Of a DNA stretch of 64,000 bases, positions 63,047 through 64,000 are shown in pieces. Below the pieces are notes generated by a model. That model saw only the letters and a program-made list of their open reading frames with translations. It ran no database searches and was not told the origin of the DNA. The position numbers and the translations under genes are program-made. The DNA is taken from contig JAYKKM010000442.1 in the NCBI GenBank assembly GCA_035772405.1, positions 57,501 through 121,500 on the forward strand, in the 5' to 3' direction. The first letter of the stretch is position 1; the number at the start of each line of letters is the position of its first letter. This DNA is from Chrysogorgia sp. JL179-B06. Lineage: Eukaryota; Cnidaria; Anthozoa; Scleralcyonacea; Chrysogorgiidae.

Positions 63047-64000
<954 letters not shown>

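Overview
The window looks like AT-rich nuclear DNA of an early-branching marine animal. A cnidarian is my best guess, inferred from element families (a THAP/Kolobok element with a P2X7-ballast-like gene, Harbinger, DUF3504/Crypton relics, Penelope, CR1/L2 and RTE clans, long TA arrays). The taxon cannot be fixed from sequence alone. There is no complete host protein gene. It reads as intronic or intergenic DNA packed with transposable elements that have repeatedly inserted into one another.

Host signal: three 72-nt exons on the minus strand (59341-59412, 29556-29627, 9778-9849) each encode one leucine-rich repeat. Each is flanked by AG acceptor and GTAAGT donor and has phase-2 boundaries on both sides, as in LGR/RXFP-type LRR receptors. 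They are probably consecutive repeats of one minus-strand receptor gene, with introns of about 30 and 20 kb filled by mobile DNA. The introns around two of them are also duplicated.

Layout. 0-5.4 kb: three CR1/L2-clan non-LTR relics, one with a 382-bp tandem duplication and a degenerate 2A-like motif. 5.4-7.35 kb: a decayed, densely coding island of unknown origin. 8-12.6 kb: a CGG-rich element end, LRR exon A, a Penelope-like relic and a TA array. 12.8-28.2 kb: a chain of six or seven CR1-like copies in both orientations, one cut by a TA array and a MITE. 28.2-29.7 kb: LRR exon B, whose intron carries a hairpin-ended DUF3504 element. 31.2-36.4 kb: a Ty3/gypsy element on the minus strand. 37.1-40.7 kb: a hAT MITE, two other inverted-repeat units, a near-perfect palindrome and a 2.2-kb element with exact 28-bp inverted termini lying between TA arrays. 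40.9-44.8 kb: a two-gene Harbinger whose transposase intron holds an LTR/gag fragment. 44.79-48.95 kb: a nearly intact Kolobok-type transposon with two convergent genes. 49-53.3 kb: CR1 pieces and an RTE element. 54.4-58.2 kb: MITE, tRNA-like SINEs and a second hairpin-bracketed DUF3504 relic. 58.8-64 kb: a polymerase-associated fragment, LRR exon C, a RecQ-like relic between inverted repeats, G-rich tandem repeats with a MITE, a Tc1/mariner relic, and a Penelope element running off the window.

Most promising systems: the Kolobok element coding both a THAP transposase and a P2X7-ballast-like protein; the DUF3504 elements bracketed by hairpins; and the split LRR gene. All domain names rest on reading conserved motifs by eye. 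No database search was possible.
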